Positions 51,592-63,051 of a stretch of DNA of 64,000 nucleotides are shown here, piece after piece. The notes beneath the pieces were generated by a model, which saw only the letters and a program-made list of their open reading frames with translations, was not told the DNA's origin and searched no databases. Position numbers and translations under genes: made by a program. The stretch spans positions 7,300,501-7,364,500 of the forward strand of contig JASJZH010000001.1 in assembly GCA_037178975.1 (NCBI GenBank). Direction: 5' to 3'. Source of the DNA: Oscheius tipulae (taxonomy: Eukaryota; Nematoda; Chromadorea; Rhabditida; Rhabditidae). The number at the start of each line of letters is the position of its first letter. The stretch's first letter is position 1.

Positions 51592-53493
51592 ACTCGTTAC
51601 GATCCGGTGCATGTCGAATCTTTCACTTCTTTCGAAACGATCTCTATTGTTTTCATTCGGGTTTTCAAGTACTTGTATGAATGAGTCGAATATCTGTTTC
51701 GGTACACTGTCAACCATAGACTGAAGAAGCAGAGGACCAAAACCAAAAGAGGCTCACGGCAAGAGTACTTAACAAATCCTCTGCAAATTACCAGTAACTT
51801 TCGTATGCCTCTTCGTCTTCTATTTAATTCGTGCCCAACGGACTTGAACATCTTAATCTCACCTTGTCAGAACTAATCTGAACAAAGTTTTCCTGTCGCC
51901 GGGAAGGACTATTATTTTTGGATTTCTCTCAGGAAGTAGCAACCATACCGAATGATCAGAACCTGAAAGCAGTCTTAAACGGAAAGTTTTACAAACTATT
52001 TGGAACAGGGCTCAGGCTTCCTATGAGCTATTAGGTCAGTAGCCTATCGACTTAAAGTATCTGTTGGTTTTTCCAAGCACAACTGGGCCACGGGGTTGGA
52101 TAATAGCCACAGCGCATTGCTATTGCCCATCGGGCTGTGATAAAGAGGAGAATTTAGGGCCTGTTTCATTTCTTTGCTTGTTACCAATCTACCAATTACC
52201 AGGAGGAGTAAGATGTTCAAATGTTTAATTTGCTATTGCCACTGCAAGAGCAGTGACTATAATTTGGGCACAGAATCTTTATCCTTGAAAAAGATCCGAT
52301 TTTCCAATGTGTTTAGCTGTAAACCTCTGATCTATCTGTAGTCTTATTCCAAACTATTTTGAACTCGCTCCAAAACAAAAATCTGGTCACGGTAGCCGCT
52401 GTTGCGTACAAGAGATCAGTGTTTTTTCCGCGAACGCGTTTTCGTCACTTCTATGTGTTGGCCTAAAACTATCCTGCTCCTTTCCTTCTTCTCGCTGTGT
52501 TTGCCTATCATTCTTCCTATATCTATTCTGCTGAAAACTTCATTGCTTGTTTCTATGAAAACAACTTGCACAAAAGTACAGACTGTGATTGGACGCTACT
52601 TTAATGTTTAACGGCTTCACAAGTCACGATTTTGGAAACAAGATGTCGAAACCCCGCTTTCGGGTCTGTCAGACGCGCCCTTGCTTGCCAACACGCTCTG
52701 ATATCGATTGATTTGGCTTTCCGACATCATTATAATTGGCCGCACACTTTGTTCATCGATTTGCTCTGATCTGCTTGCACTTCCTATTTGTTTCCATCTT
52801 TTCATGAAAATACGTTTTCCGTGTCAAAGTTCCCATGAAGAGCGCATGTTTTTCTCTGTTTGAATGAGATGTGAACTCGTGCTGTCAACTGGGAATAATG
52901 CTCATAACGCCGCGTTTCCTATGGAAAGTAAGTGTGCAGGAATGTATTTGACCTCATTGTCACCAGCGTTTTCTCATTCGCCTAACAGGCCGTCCCACAT
53001 TTCGCAATTTCGCCCTGGGTGTGACGTCACCTGTGTTGGCCGGCTTCGCTCGGTTGTTGCAGTGTCCCGCTTATCAACTTTCTTTCTTTCTCTTTCAGAC
53101 GCAAAAATCTTTTTAACAAATTTTTAGTTTCAGGAAAGATCCTCGAGGCTTGGAACAACCCTCCAACGCAAGCCGAAAGTTCCGTTGTGCATGTTCTTGC
53201 GCGCAACCGAAACCATCGCAACCGCACGTTATTTTATGAGCAACAACCCTCAAGAAGGTTAGTTTGTTTGTTTCTTTGAAACAATTTTGAAGTTTGTTAC
53301 TACAAATACTTTTACTTTAAACAAAAATTAATTTCGATATTTCACAGTAATTCACATCGCATCTCCAACACTGGGTTGCCGCTGTATAATGTGCTCTACT
53401 TCTATACTCAAACGTTCGTTTTCAGGGAGGTTGTCAAGGAAAAGAAAGAAGCTGAAGAGTTTTTGGAGTATATACTCTTGATTTCGTATAACA
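51592..53493. other. long intergenic region, probably including eIF5 5' leader exons
   Basis: No supported coding gene. Several acceptor-like sites (for example TTGCAG at about 53080 and TTTCAG at about 53425) suggest non-coding leader exons of the eIF5 gene. A hydrophobic plus-strand frame at 52402-52611 lacks other support. Confidence 0.35.
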
Positions 53494-54881
53494 ATGGCTC
53501 TGAACGTTAATCGCAACATCACCGACCCCTTCTACCGCTACAAGATGCCGAAGCTGCTGGCCAAGGTTGAAGGCAAAGGAAATGGCATCAAGACGGTCGT
53601 CGTGAACATGACGGAAATCGCCAAGTCCCTTGAGCGACCTGCCATGTGTAAGTTCTATTTTCTAGAGTTTTCTAGCAGCTTTTTCACAGATCCAACGAAG
53701 TATTTCGGATGCGAGCTTGGAGCCCAGACCAATTTCGATGCCAAGAATGAGCGCTACATTGTCAACGGAGAACATGATGCCAACAGACTTCAGGATCTTC
53801 TCGACGGATTCATCAAGAAGTTCGTACTTTGTTCAAAGTGCGACAATCCTGAGACGGCGCTGACTGTTCGTCGCAACCAGATCAACAGCAAGTGCAAGGC
53901 CTGTGGACATAACTTTACCATCGACAACAAGCACAAGCTGTCAACCTTCATCATGAAGAATCCGCCCAAGCTGGAGACAGATGTGGTCGGAGTTACAAAG
54001 GTCAAGGAAAACGGCACGACCAAGGAAGATCACGAGGAGGTCAATGGAGCCGACAAGAGCTCCGATGGCGATGACGGACTTGAAGACGATGACGACTGGG
54101 CCGATCCTGTAGACGAATCCGGTGCTCTCACTGCCGGAATTGGAAAGCTGGTCATCGACAAGGATCTGGAGAAGTCTGTTGGAGAGCGTCTCGATATTCT
54201 GGAGAAGTTCATGATTACTGCCAAGGAGGAGCAGAATATCGGCGACGGAAAAGCTCTCGTCGACGAGGCCGAACGTCTTGACGTAAAGCAGAAGGCTGCT
54301 CTACTGCTGGCCGTAACTCTTCTAGATGAGAACGTGCTCAAAGAGAAGCAGCTGGTCAACTACAAGAAGGTTTTCCTCCGTTTCACTCTCAACGACAAAA
54401 AGGTACCATCTTTTGTAGTTTGCCGACTAATCATTCATTTCCAGGCACAGAAGTATCTCATGGGCGGAATTGAGACTCTGATCGACAATCACGAGTCGGA
54501 GCTCATGGCCAAGTCTGCCCATATCATCAAGACTCTCTACGATCTAGACATTGTCGACGAGGAAGTCATTCTGGCCTGGGCCGAGAAGCCGTCCTCGAAG
54601 TACGTGAAGAAAAACAAGTCCAAGGAAATCATTGATGTCTGTGCTCCCGTCATCGAGTGGCTCAAGGAGGCCGAAGAAGAATCGGACGAGGATGAAGAAG
54701 ACGATGACGAAGTTGCTGTAAGTTCTCTTTTCATTCTTCCACCTAAATTCCCGTTCAGTTCGATAACGCTCGTCCCGGAACCAACACTCTCGCTCACAAG
54801 GCCCGTGCTGAAGCTGCCGCTGCCAAGGAGGTCACCGTCAAGACTGAGGAGGGAGACGAGATCGACATTGATGACATCTAA
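53494..54881 (+). CDS. EIF5: eukaryotic translation initiation factor 5 (eIF5)
   Basis: GTPase-activating protein for eIF2 that triggers GTP hydrolysis on start-codon recognition. It begins MALNVNRNITDPFYRYKMPK, with the conserved NITDPFYRYKMP segment and the GAP arginine in YRYKMP. The N-domain zinc finger is CSKCDNPETALTV … CKACG. A linker rich in Glu/Asp/Ser leads to the C-terminal W2/HEAT domain (QKYLMGGIETLIDNHESELM, LYDLDIVDEEVILAWAEKPS, IIDVCAPVIEWLKEAEEESD), which binds eIF2-beta and eIF3c. An additional acidic tail ends TVKTEEGDEIDIDDI. The three introns are short. TRNT1 begins 196 bases downstream on the same strand. Confidence 0.96.
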
Positions 54882-55076
54882 ACGAAGACTTTTTTTATAT
54901 CCTGCTTATAGAACCTTTCTTTGATCTATTGTAAGCAGCTCTTTTCTATGATATTTACTATTTGTCAGTAGCAAATAAACTTGTCATATAACTCTTTCCT
55001 TCTCCTCCTTGTTCTTCCTCCAAGTGTCATACCCTAACAACTAAACGCCTTTTCCCCCTGTGCTCAAGTTTACTAG

Positions 55077-56782
55077 ATGTTCAGAATTCCATCACTGAAA
55101 TTCTGCTATCGCTTTTTGTCTCAGAAAATACGGCCAGGATTTGTGACAAGACGAATAGATCCTCGAATAATGAAGCTGGATACTCCGGAATTTCAGTAGG
55201 TTTCGCAATATTGTTTCACCTGCTTCGAATGCTTGGACCAGGAGCTCTTTTTACAGTGAACTTTTTACCCCGGAACTCAGCAAATTGTCTGTTCTTTTCA
55301 AAAAGAGCAACTACGAGCTACGCATTGCCGGAGGAGCAGTAAGAGATCTTTTGATGGGCATCAAGCCGGCAGATGTGGATTTTGCGAGCACAGCAACACC
55401 TACCGAGATGAAGGTGAGTTTTTTTTTAGCGCTGTGACTATGTGGTACTAATTCTAGGAACTTTTCGAACGCGAACAAATTCGAATGTTGCACAAGAGGG
55501 GAGAAGAACATGGCACTATCACCTGTCGGATCGATGACAAGGAAAACTTTGAAATCACGACTCTGAGGTAGCCTACCTTATTATTTGCAAGCAACCTCCT
55601 CGAAGAGTCGACATTGTCTGCGATGGACGACGAGCAGAAGTCGAATACACGACAGATTGGCAGCTGGATGCCAATAGACGCGATCTTACCATAAACTCTC
55701 TCTTCCTTGGTTCTACCTGACTGGAAAGTACTATTAAGCCAGAATTCAGATCTGGACGGCAATGTCGTCGACTATTTCGGCGGGTGTGAAGACGTGAAGA
55801 AGAGACGAGTTGCCTTCGTTGGCGACCCCGAACAACGAATCCAGGAGGACTATCTTCGAATCCTCAGGTCTGTTTTCTGCTTCTAGCCATGTATTTTTTA
55901 ATTTGAAGATACTTCCGATTCTTCGGTCGTATTTCAGGCAGCAGCAGCCATGAGGACGTCAACATCAACGCCATCAAAAAGCACAAGGACGGCTTAAAAG
56001 TGCTACTTTTTTGTATTCAAGCAATAATGTGGCTTTAGGGAATCAGTCCCGAAAGAATCTGGACGGAGCTGAAGAAGATTGTAGTGGGAAGAATGGCGCC
56101 AGAAGTTATGACATCCATGCTAGACACCTGTGAACTGGCTCCGTATCTCGGACTGCCCAGTGACTACGATCTGGCTCGGTTCACTAACGTGAGACTTTTC
56201 CTTCCCTTCTATTTCCATTTTTTTTAAGGTATTTTCCAACTACACGAAGGATGTCGAACCGATGACCATGGTGGCCAGTCTCTGCCAAAAGTCCGAAGAT
56301 GTTGACAGTTTCCACAAGAGGACGAAACTCTCTAATTTGGAACGTGATCTCGGGAAATTTGTCGTCAGCGAGCGAGCTGAAGCTGAGAAGAACGCGGCGG
56401 ATTTCAAATGGTGGGAAGACAAGATTGTCGATCTGGAAGTCCGGCCGGGTCCTCGGATTCAGCGTGGCAAGGAATGTGTACTTCAGCTGGCTATGAGTGT
56501 CGGTTTGAGAAGGGAACTTCTCGATAAATTACGGGGATACGAACTGCCAGTATTCCCTATCAATGGCAAGAAACTTGACTTGGACCTTTCAAAAACCTCT
56601 CTCCAGGAATAGTCCTGAAAGATGCTGGTGTTCCGCCCGGTCCGGGAATGCGCGCCGTTCTCAACTATCTCTACGATGTCTGGAAGGCCTCGGAATATCA
56701 AAAGACGGCCGAGGAACTCGTTAAATCTGTAGACGAGGCTCCCAAGCCACCAGATTCGAAGAAAAAGAAGGTCAATGCGTAA
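55077..56782 (+). CDS. TRNT1: CCA-adding tRNA nucleotidyltransferase
   Basis: Class II nucleotidyltransferase that adds or repairs the 3' CCA of tRNAs in mitochondria and cytosol. The N-terminus [17 protein letters not shown] resembles a mitochondrial targeting peptide. Motif A is [20 protein letters not shown] with catalytic Asp pair DVDFAS. Further motifs are [20 protein letters not shown], the template helix [39 protein letters not shown] and [17 protein letters not shown]. The B/A signature EDYLRxxR is intact. The body and tail domains follow with Lys-rich C-terminus KKKKVNA. Intron ends were set by the frame and the family alignment. It lies 196 bases after eIF5, consistent with co-transcription. 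Confidence 0.94.
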
Positions 56783-56871
56783 TCAGTCTGTTTTCTATTA
56801 AAAGTTTCTATTTACAGAAGAAGTTTACAAAGAGAGATTGACCCCGAAAACAAATTCATTGCTGAATTCGC

Positions 56872-57300
56872 TCACTTTTGTATCCTGTTTTCTTTGTTGG
56901 ACTTGGCCGTTTTGGCGGTAGCTGCGCTGAGATTGCTCGCCTTCATCGCCAGAGTATTAGCTTTTATCGCCAGCTCCTTGGCTACAGTCGGTTGAACCTC
57001 CTCCTTGTTATCCGACTTCTTCTTTTTGCCCAGGACAACTTCTTCGACAGCTTTAGCTACAGGCGTCTTGGTCTTCATTGCCTTCCCCAAACAATGCAAT
57101 GCGTTTTTGCGACCGGAGTGGAGCCAACCGCGGCGCCAAGAAGAGTCTCTTTTACCGAGGATTCATTCTCCTTTTTCTTGCCGAGAAGTGCCTCCTTGAT
57201 GGTTTTTCTTCAGGCTCATCAGGTTTACCACCTCTCCCTCGTCCAACTTCATCGTCTGCAACACTACCGATTCCTTGTTTGTCCGCCCCCGAGATGAATA
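56872..57300 (-). CDS. doubtful Lys-rich reading frame, possibly broken gene
   Basis: Minus-strand sequence with a Lys/Ala-rich product that shifts frame once near 57095. Its two halves look related: LLGKKKENESSVKETLLG with GSTPVAK, and VLGKKKKSDNKEE with TKTPVAK. This internal similarity suggests an old repeat or a real low-complexity protein whose splice site I cannot place. No family is recognised. Confidence 0.3.
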
Positions 57301-57562
57301 TAAGCAGTTCTGGCTCTTCACAGACCGTCACTTAAACATTTTGGCATTTTAGAAGGAAAGCGGACTGGTTCGAGAGGAACGATCTCTTCGCGGACGGGAG
57401 GAACGTAGATCTTGATCTTGATCTCTTCCATATCGGTCAGCTTCTTGTACTCTTTTCAAGGCACGAAATACCGACTGTTCTGACGGATTCCGACCAGAAT
57501 TGAGGAGCTGTCAATACTGGTAATGTTGGTAAGTTTTAGGAGGAATACTGATTCTAGACTTA

Positions 57563-57615
57563 GGCTTAGACTTAAAGGACGCAGTTTGAAGAACTGCGTC
57601 CTTTAAGTCTAAGCC
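57563..57615. repeat. perfect 24-bp hairpin with 5-base loop
   Basis: Bases 57563-57586 and 57592-57615 are exact reverse complements (arms ending GGACGCAGTT and AACTGCGTCC), with loop TGAAG. It lies just upstream of the first recognisable CRIPT exon. It could be a transcribed hairpin, a tiny palindrome formed during repair, or an assembly/replication artefact. Confidence 0.85.
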
Positions 57616-57676
57616 TTGCAACTTGTTCGTTTGCATATTATTCCAAAAAAGAAATATAACGATTCTCTCGTTTCAG

Positions 57677-58030
57677 GCGAGAAGGAGTTGACGAAAATCG
57701 TCGGCGTAGATCTCTATCGCAACAAGGTTCATAACAAAGAAGGAGGAAAAAACAAAACAAATCCCTCCGGAAAGAAGAACAAGTATCTCGGATGTGAAAA
57801 GAATTAAGTTTCGGTTCTTTTTTTTCAACGGAGACGCTTTCAGACAATTTCAAACGGATGTGCGGTGCAAATTGTGCAAGATGTCCGTGCATCAATACGG
57901 ATCCCACTATTGTCAAAATTGTGCTTATCAGAAAGGTTTTTTCTTCCTTTGTCCAAACCTACGCATAAAATTACAGGAATGTGCGGTAAGAAGCTGTTCA
58001 AACCGGCCAATCTCAAGCAGAGCAACGTGT
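57677..58030 (+). CDS. CRIPT: CRIPT homologue (zinc-binding, PDZ3/splicing-associated), 5' exon not found
   Basis: CRIPT is a small CxxC protein linked to PSD-95 PDZ domains and to the minor spliceosome. The exon from 57677 reads GEKELTKIVGVDLYRNKVHN then GGKNKTNPSGKKNKYLG. A splice at GGAT|GTGAAA to about 57834 continues YAFRQFQTDVRCKLCKMSVH QYGSHYCQNCAYQK. After a short intron (57952-57994) it ends MCGKKLFKPANLKQSNV at 58030. The family C-terminus (HYCQxCAYKKGICAMCGKK) is clear. The family's first exon, with MVCxxC, is not visible upstream, where the 57563 hairpin and broken sequence lie. The gene may be truncated, or its first exon may be too short to recognise. A second, damaged copy of its 3' part lies at 59529-59848. 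Confidence 0.7.
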
Positions 58031-58304
58031 AGCCCAGGCTGTCTGTACATACTTCCACGTCAATAAAATTGATTGTATGAAATTGTTGGCTCATTTGGAG
58101 GATGTTGGGGTGCTATTTTGAGAAGAAGCAGACATGGTAAAGGCGCAAAAAGATGATATATCGCCAATCATGCCTGAAAAATTTGAGCTTCCGATGCAAG
58201 TAGGCGACAAAATAGGGTTGTGCAGCATAGCTCATTTATCTAGAAAGCTATCTGGGACCCGGAGGTACCGTGCTCGATCACCCCGTACGTGCCAATCTAT
58301 CCTT

Positions 58305-58350
58305 TTTCGCATAGTTCAGTCGGTAAGAGGGCAGACTGAGAAGAGAGTAC
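58305..58350 (+). ncRNA. partial tRNA-like sequence (5' half only)
   Basis: CATAGTTCAGTCGGTAAGAGG fits a D arm with a pol III A box, but no B box or T arm follows. Likely a tRNA-derived fragment. Confidence 0.3.
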
Positions 58351-58641
58351 TAATCCAGTGATAGGTTATGTTCACAAAAATAACGAATTGGCCCAAAAAT
58401 GAGCTCAAAGCGCCGCACATTCAAGCTGCTTTAACTAAAGGACTGTCTCAACTGGTTCTGGCCCGAATTCGTTTTTGTTTTTTTTGACGCAGAGACAATC
58501 TTGTCCTGCGGTAAATCCCAGAACTTTCCTTCTCCTTTTCTTTTCTGCTCGCTCAAATTTTGCATTTGTCTTCTAAATTTTTTCTGTCCGTCTTTTGATT
58601 TCGATTTCCAAAAAACCATTTTTATTGGCTTTTTTCAGGAA

Positions 58642-58860
58642 TGTCAAGTCCTGCTGCTCGTGCAGACCCAGGTTTTAAACTCCTGGCGGAAGGGCTCGAA
58701 ATTATAAGGCCCATTTGCATTGAACTGGGTTTGAAGGATTCACGAGAAGTCGTCCAGAATCTGGAGGAAGGCAAAACAAATCATCAAAAACTTGGAGGAT
58801 GCGATTGACCAATTGTTGGTCATCATCGACCCTCGCCGTGAGGACAATAGTTAGTTTCTT
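58642..58860 (+). pseudogene. possible small gene remnant with one frameshift
   Basis: After an acceptor (TTTTTTCAG) a frame begins MSSPAARADPGFKLLAEGLE and continues IIRPICIELGLKDSREVVQN. Sense-like coding continues in a shifted frame as KQIIKNLEDAIDQLLVIIDP RREDN before a stop. Either a short intron or a frameshift separates the two parts. I do not recognise the family. The minus strand is also open, so strand is uncertain. Confidence 0.3.
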
Positions 58861-58950
58861 TCTATTCATGTAATCAATGTGTTTAAGAACTTGTAACCCG
58901 GCAGTCATCGTCATGACTTCTTGCGACGTCAAACCTGCGGGCATTTCTTC

Positions 58951-59275
58951 GTTTTAAACTCCGTCTTGTACTATAACTTCACGATCTCCTTTGCGTTGTC
59001 AATTTTCCACTTTACTCGAATAAACTTTCATGTAATTGCTGGCACAATTATCTTGTCAGGTTTAATGCTACTCAATTGGTTGGGATCTTGTGTAGTCTTG
59101 TTACAGATGGCCCAAGTTGAACAGTGGCCGCCGACAGGAAACAATATAGGCGCTTGTGCATTCCGCATCTTTTTCTTTCAGTCTGGCCATTGATTGCTCT
59201 TCGAGCAGTCTGCTTCACGTTCGCGAACGGATTTCTTTCAAACCGTGCCGAATTGACATCGTCTCGTCGCGTTCT
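58951..59275 (+). pseudogene. broken duplicate of the PIG-U 5' region
   Basis: Matches about 61405-61715 (upstream region, ATG exon and start of exon 2 of PIG-U). It keeps MAQVEQWPPTGN but the donor GT after exon 1 has become AT, and a two-base deletion in LAIGIALRAV shifts the frame. The match ends soon after. It is a recent local duplicate, not a working gene. Confidence 0.75.
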
Positions 59276-59329
59276 TCTCGGAATTACAAACAAATTGTTC
59301 ATGACGAAAGACAATTATGGAAGTTGTCT

Positions 59330-59510
59330 TTAGGCTGTGTTCTTGAAGATGGAGCTGATCGGCGGCTTCTTCTCTTCCGTTCGATGACGTTCCTCCCTCT
59401 GACGCTCCTTCCTGTAGATAGCAGCTCTCTCAGCACGGAACTGGAGAATCTCGAGACTGGGAGAGTACATTTCTTGGTTCTTGAGCTGGTCTAATCGACG
59501 CTGGTATCTG
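59330..59510 (-). pseudogene. isolated last exon of an unrecognised gene
   Basis: After a good acceptor (CCATCAG) the minus strand encodes YQRRLDQLKNQEMYSPSLEI, FRAERAAIYRKERQREERH and a C-terminal PISSIFKNTA with stop at 59330. It looks like a genuine C-terminal exon, but its upstream part is replaced by the CRIPT duplicate on the other strand. It is therefore probably an orphan fragment. Family not recognised. Confidence 0.4.
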
Positions 59511-59528
59511 ATGGAGGTACAGAAGGAA

Positions 59529-59848
59529 GTAAGTTTCGGTTCTTTTTCCAACGGAGACGCTTCCAGACAATTTCAAACGGATGTGCGTTGCAAATTGTGC
59601 AAGATGTCCGTGCATCAATACGGATCCCACTATTGTCAAAATTGTGCTTATCAGAAAGGTTTTTTCTACCTTTGTCCATACCTACGCATAAAATTATGTC
59701 CGTGCATCAAATTTGCGGAATGTGCGGCAAGAAGCTGTTCAAAACGGCCAATCTCAAGCAGAGCAACGTGTAGCCCAGGCTGTCTGTAGATACTTCCACA
59801 TCAATAAAATTGATCGTATGAAATTGTTGGCTCATTTGGAGAATGTTG
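59529..59848 (+). pseudogene. broken duplicate of the CRIPT 3' exons
   Basis: Matches 57806-58110 closely (SRQFQTDVRCKLCKMSVHQY). The splice acceptor ACAG before the last exon is lost: about 20 bases (TGTCCGTGCATCAAATTTGCG) replace it, part of which repeats a nearby exon segment. The last exon LFKTANLKQSNV and its stop persist. Without the acceptor it should not give a normal CRIPT. Confidence 0.75.
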
Positions 59849-60102
59849 GGCACAAACTAAATATTCATTACAAAATAACAATTACGGGAGAGTCTAGGCT
59901 ATGAACTTGGGGACGGAGCTGAACCAGAATAAGCTATCAACCTCTCCTCTTACCGCACACAACATCTGCCCGTTCGCGCACATTTTCTTTGCAGCATTTT
60001 TGGCGCGACGCAAGTGTGATTCAAACTCTCTTGCAAACTTTTATTTCACCCTTTCTGCTCTCTTTTCCACACGCCTCGAATTATCTAAACCCCCTTTTTC
60101 AG

Positions 60103-61367
60103 ATGGCCGACAATGAGAAGCCATTGGAGCAGCCATCGAAAGAAAATGCGGAAGAACAGCATGATGGTTAGTCTCATTATTCTGTTATTTTCAAATATTT
60201 TGATTTTAGAAGTGATAACTGGTCGTGAACTTGCCTCCGCCTTCGAGCATCGCGAAGATGTTTTCAGAATGTTGTACGGCGCGCAAGATGGATCCGTGTG
60301 CACCTGGCCTGAGGTAAGACTTTCAAATGTTTGAGAAAAAGGATAAGATTTTAGGGATACAAGCCACGCCAAGCACTCTTTGCCTGCCTGACCTGTACCC
60401 CCAACGATCCTGCTGCCATCTGCGTCGGATGCTCCGACAACTGCCATGATGGACACGACCTTGTCGAGCTGTACAGTAAAAGGAAGATAAGGTACGCTTG
60501 TCTTCATCGTTGCAAATAATCGAAGAACATTTGAGATGCGACTGTGGCAACAAGAAGTTTGGTGAGAATAAGTGTACCCTCTACGAAGATAAGAGTCCCA
60601 CGAACGAGTACAACTGCTACAATCACAACTATGGCGGAAAATTCTGCAAATGCGGTGACACTTTCCCAGGAGAGACGGACGAAGCAATGTACCAATGTCT
60701 GATGTGCGAAGACTGGTTCCATCTTTCTGTAAGTATCCATCTTTTCCTAGAACCTCTTGCAGCATTTGAACATCGAGACGGATTCAGACAAGTGGAAGGA
60801 GATTAGCGATGAATTGCACACTTTGGTCTGCACTGATTGCACGCAGAAGTATCCGTTCCTCGCTCAGTTTGAACTTGTCGAGGAGAAAACTTGTTTCAAG
60901 ACAGCCGAAGAGCTCAAGGACTTGCCCCCTGTAGGCTCTCTCTCGTTGAAAAATGAGTTTCGCCAACGGTTTTGCACCTGCTCGCGTTGTCAGGTACCTT
61001 TCCCCTTCCTCTGACTTTGTTTCTCGTCTTTAGTCCATCCTGGAAGCTGCTGATTGCACATATCTTCTCGATGAAGAAGATAGCGTCGAGGTTTTCGAGA
61101 CCAAGAATCGAGAGCAGGCGGTAGAAACTACCGAGGAGAGTGTCGTCGAAGAGCTCGTGAATATGGCCGGTCGCGACGTTGCTATCAATGTCCTACGAGG
61201 TATTTCAATCTTTTGTACTGCTAATTTTCATTGTAGGATTCCATGAACTGAAAAGCAATCTCGGAGAGTTCTTCAAGGCCAAGGCCGACGAGGTCATCAC
61301 TGCAGATGACGTCCATTCCTTCTTCGCCAAAATCAAGCGTCCCCGTCTCGACCCCGATGCTGAATAA
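60103..61367 (+). CDS. UBR7: UBR7-type protein (UBR box plus PHD-like finger)
   Basis: UBR7 is a nuclear N-recognin-related protein reported to act as a histone H2B ubiquitin ligase and histone chaperone partner. The UBR box is visible as SVCTWPEGYKPRQALFACLT, CVGCSDNCHDGHDLVELY and IRCDCGNKKFGENKCTLY. The PHD-like finger is FCKCGDTFPGETDEAMYQCL MCEDWFHL … LVCTDCTQKYPFL. The zinc ligands of both are present. The C-terminal part includes NVLRGFHELKSNLGEFFKAK and ends KRPRLDPDAE. An acceptor TTTTTCAG touches the start codon, typical for trans-splicing. PIG-U starts 179 bases downstream. Confidence 0.94.
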
Positions 61368-61545
61368 CACATTCCTACTCGTACTGTAAATCATTCACTT
61401 CCAATTACACGATCTCCTTTGCATTGTCAATTTTTCACTTTGCTCGAATGAACATCAATGCAATTGCTGGCACAATGATCGTATCAGCTTGTATGCTACT
61501 TGCTATTTAAATTGGTTGGGATCTTGTGTATAGTCTTGTTACAGA

Positions 61546-63051
61546 TGGCCCAAGTTGAACATCGGCCACCGACGGGAAACCTAATGTAGGTGCTTCTCTA
61601 TTCGGCAACTATTTTTCTTCCAGTCTGGCCATTGGAATTGCTCTTCGAGCAGTCTGCTTCACGTTCGCGAAGGGATTCCTCTCAAACCGTGTCGAATTAA
61701 CATCGCCTCTCGTTTCGTTTGATCTCGTCGAAGATGGCGTCGCTCTGCTCAAGGAAGGCATTTCACCCTATTCCGGAGACTCTATTCACATGGTTTTTTG
61801 TTTATTTGCATTTCACCCTATCTTCAGCAACCGCTACTTATTCATCTCTTCGCTCTCTTCTCGGAACTGCCGGAGTATGGCACTATGGCCTTCTTCGTCG
61901 GAATGGACGTCCTGACTGCCTGTTTCCTCAGAAAAGCTGCGCAGAAACTCGTCAATGATGGCAGTTCCAACATACCGAACATTGTCGTATCATGGTTTGT
62001 CTTCTTGCTAAACTTGTCCGGCTTACTATTTCCACAGTACCTGAATTGTCAATTTTCAGTTTCCTGCTCAATCCGGTGACCATTGCCTCTTGCTCGGTTC
62101 AGAGTCTCTCCGTCCTGAATAACCTCCTCCTCGCAGCATTTGTTCATGCCTTCACTTCAGGTAGCTCACCGAATGTTCCTCATACTCTCATCATCCAGGG
62201 TACCTTATCTCCAGTTCAATTCTTCTCGGAAGTCTCGGACAGATGACTCTCTATCATTACATTCTGGTCGGATGCATCTTTCTGCGCTTCAGAAAGATTG
62301 GAGAACGAGTCAAGTCACTGGCCATCATCATTTTCACTTTCGCCTCACTCTGCTTCATCAACTTTGCTCTGAACCAGTTCAACTGGAATTTTATCGAGGA
62401 TTCTTATCTCTTCATGTCAGTACCTTCTTAACTCAACAAATAGACATCTTCAGGTATTATGTGGACGACGTTACCCCGTCGTGCTCAATTTTCTGGTATT
62501 TCTTCACACAAGTCTTCGAGCACTTCCGCTTCTTCTATATTTCCGTTTTCCAAATCAATCTGCTCGTCTATCTTGTTCCCCTCTATCTTACTGTCAGGTT
62601 TGTCATTTTTTACACTTCGGTGTTAACTGTCCATTCAGGAACGACAATAACCTCCATCTGATCATTTCGATGCTGCTCATCGCCGTCTTCTCTCCCTATC
62701 CGACTCTAAACGACGCCACAATCTACATGGCTCTTCTGCCCACCCTATATAGATATCGCAATGGTACATTCTTCCTTTCCCTCTGAACACATATATTTTG
62801 AAGAGCCCATGAGATTCATTCTTCCCATCTCTTGCGCCATCGTCAGCTGCATCGTCCTGATGCCGATAATGTGGCACATGTGGATCATCAACGGATCCGG
62901 CAACGCGAATTTCTACTTTGCCGTTACTATAATCTACAACCTCGCCCAGGTCTACCTTCTCGGCGACCTGCTTTTCGCCTATTTCCGGAAAGAGGCCGTA
63001 GCCGTCTGCGGCGATTACATAACCGAGAAGACAAGCTTTATTTTCCATTGA
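61546..63051 (+). CDS. PIGU: PIG-U, GPI transamidase subunit
   Basis: Polytopic ER membrane subunit of the GPI transamidase, which attaches GPI anchors to proteins. It begins MAQVEHRPPTGN, then LAIGIALRAVCFTFAKGFLS and ELTSPLVSFDLVEDGVALLK EGISPYSGDS (PIG-U: [24 protein letters not shown]). Later come FLLNPVTIASCSVQSLSVLN, the signature SCSIFWYFFTQVFEHFRFF, DATIYMALLPTLYRYR, and PIMWHMWIINGSGNANFYFA near the end. Multiple hydrophobic segments are spread over about nine exons. TTACAG directly precedes the ATG. The 3' end overlaps the antisense CTF8 frame by 37 bases. A damaged copy of its 5' end lies at 58951-59275. Confidence 0.94.
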
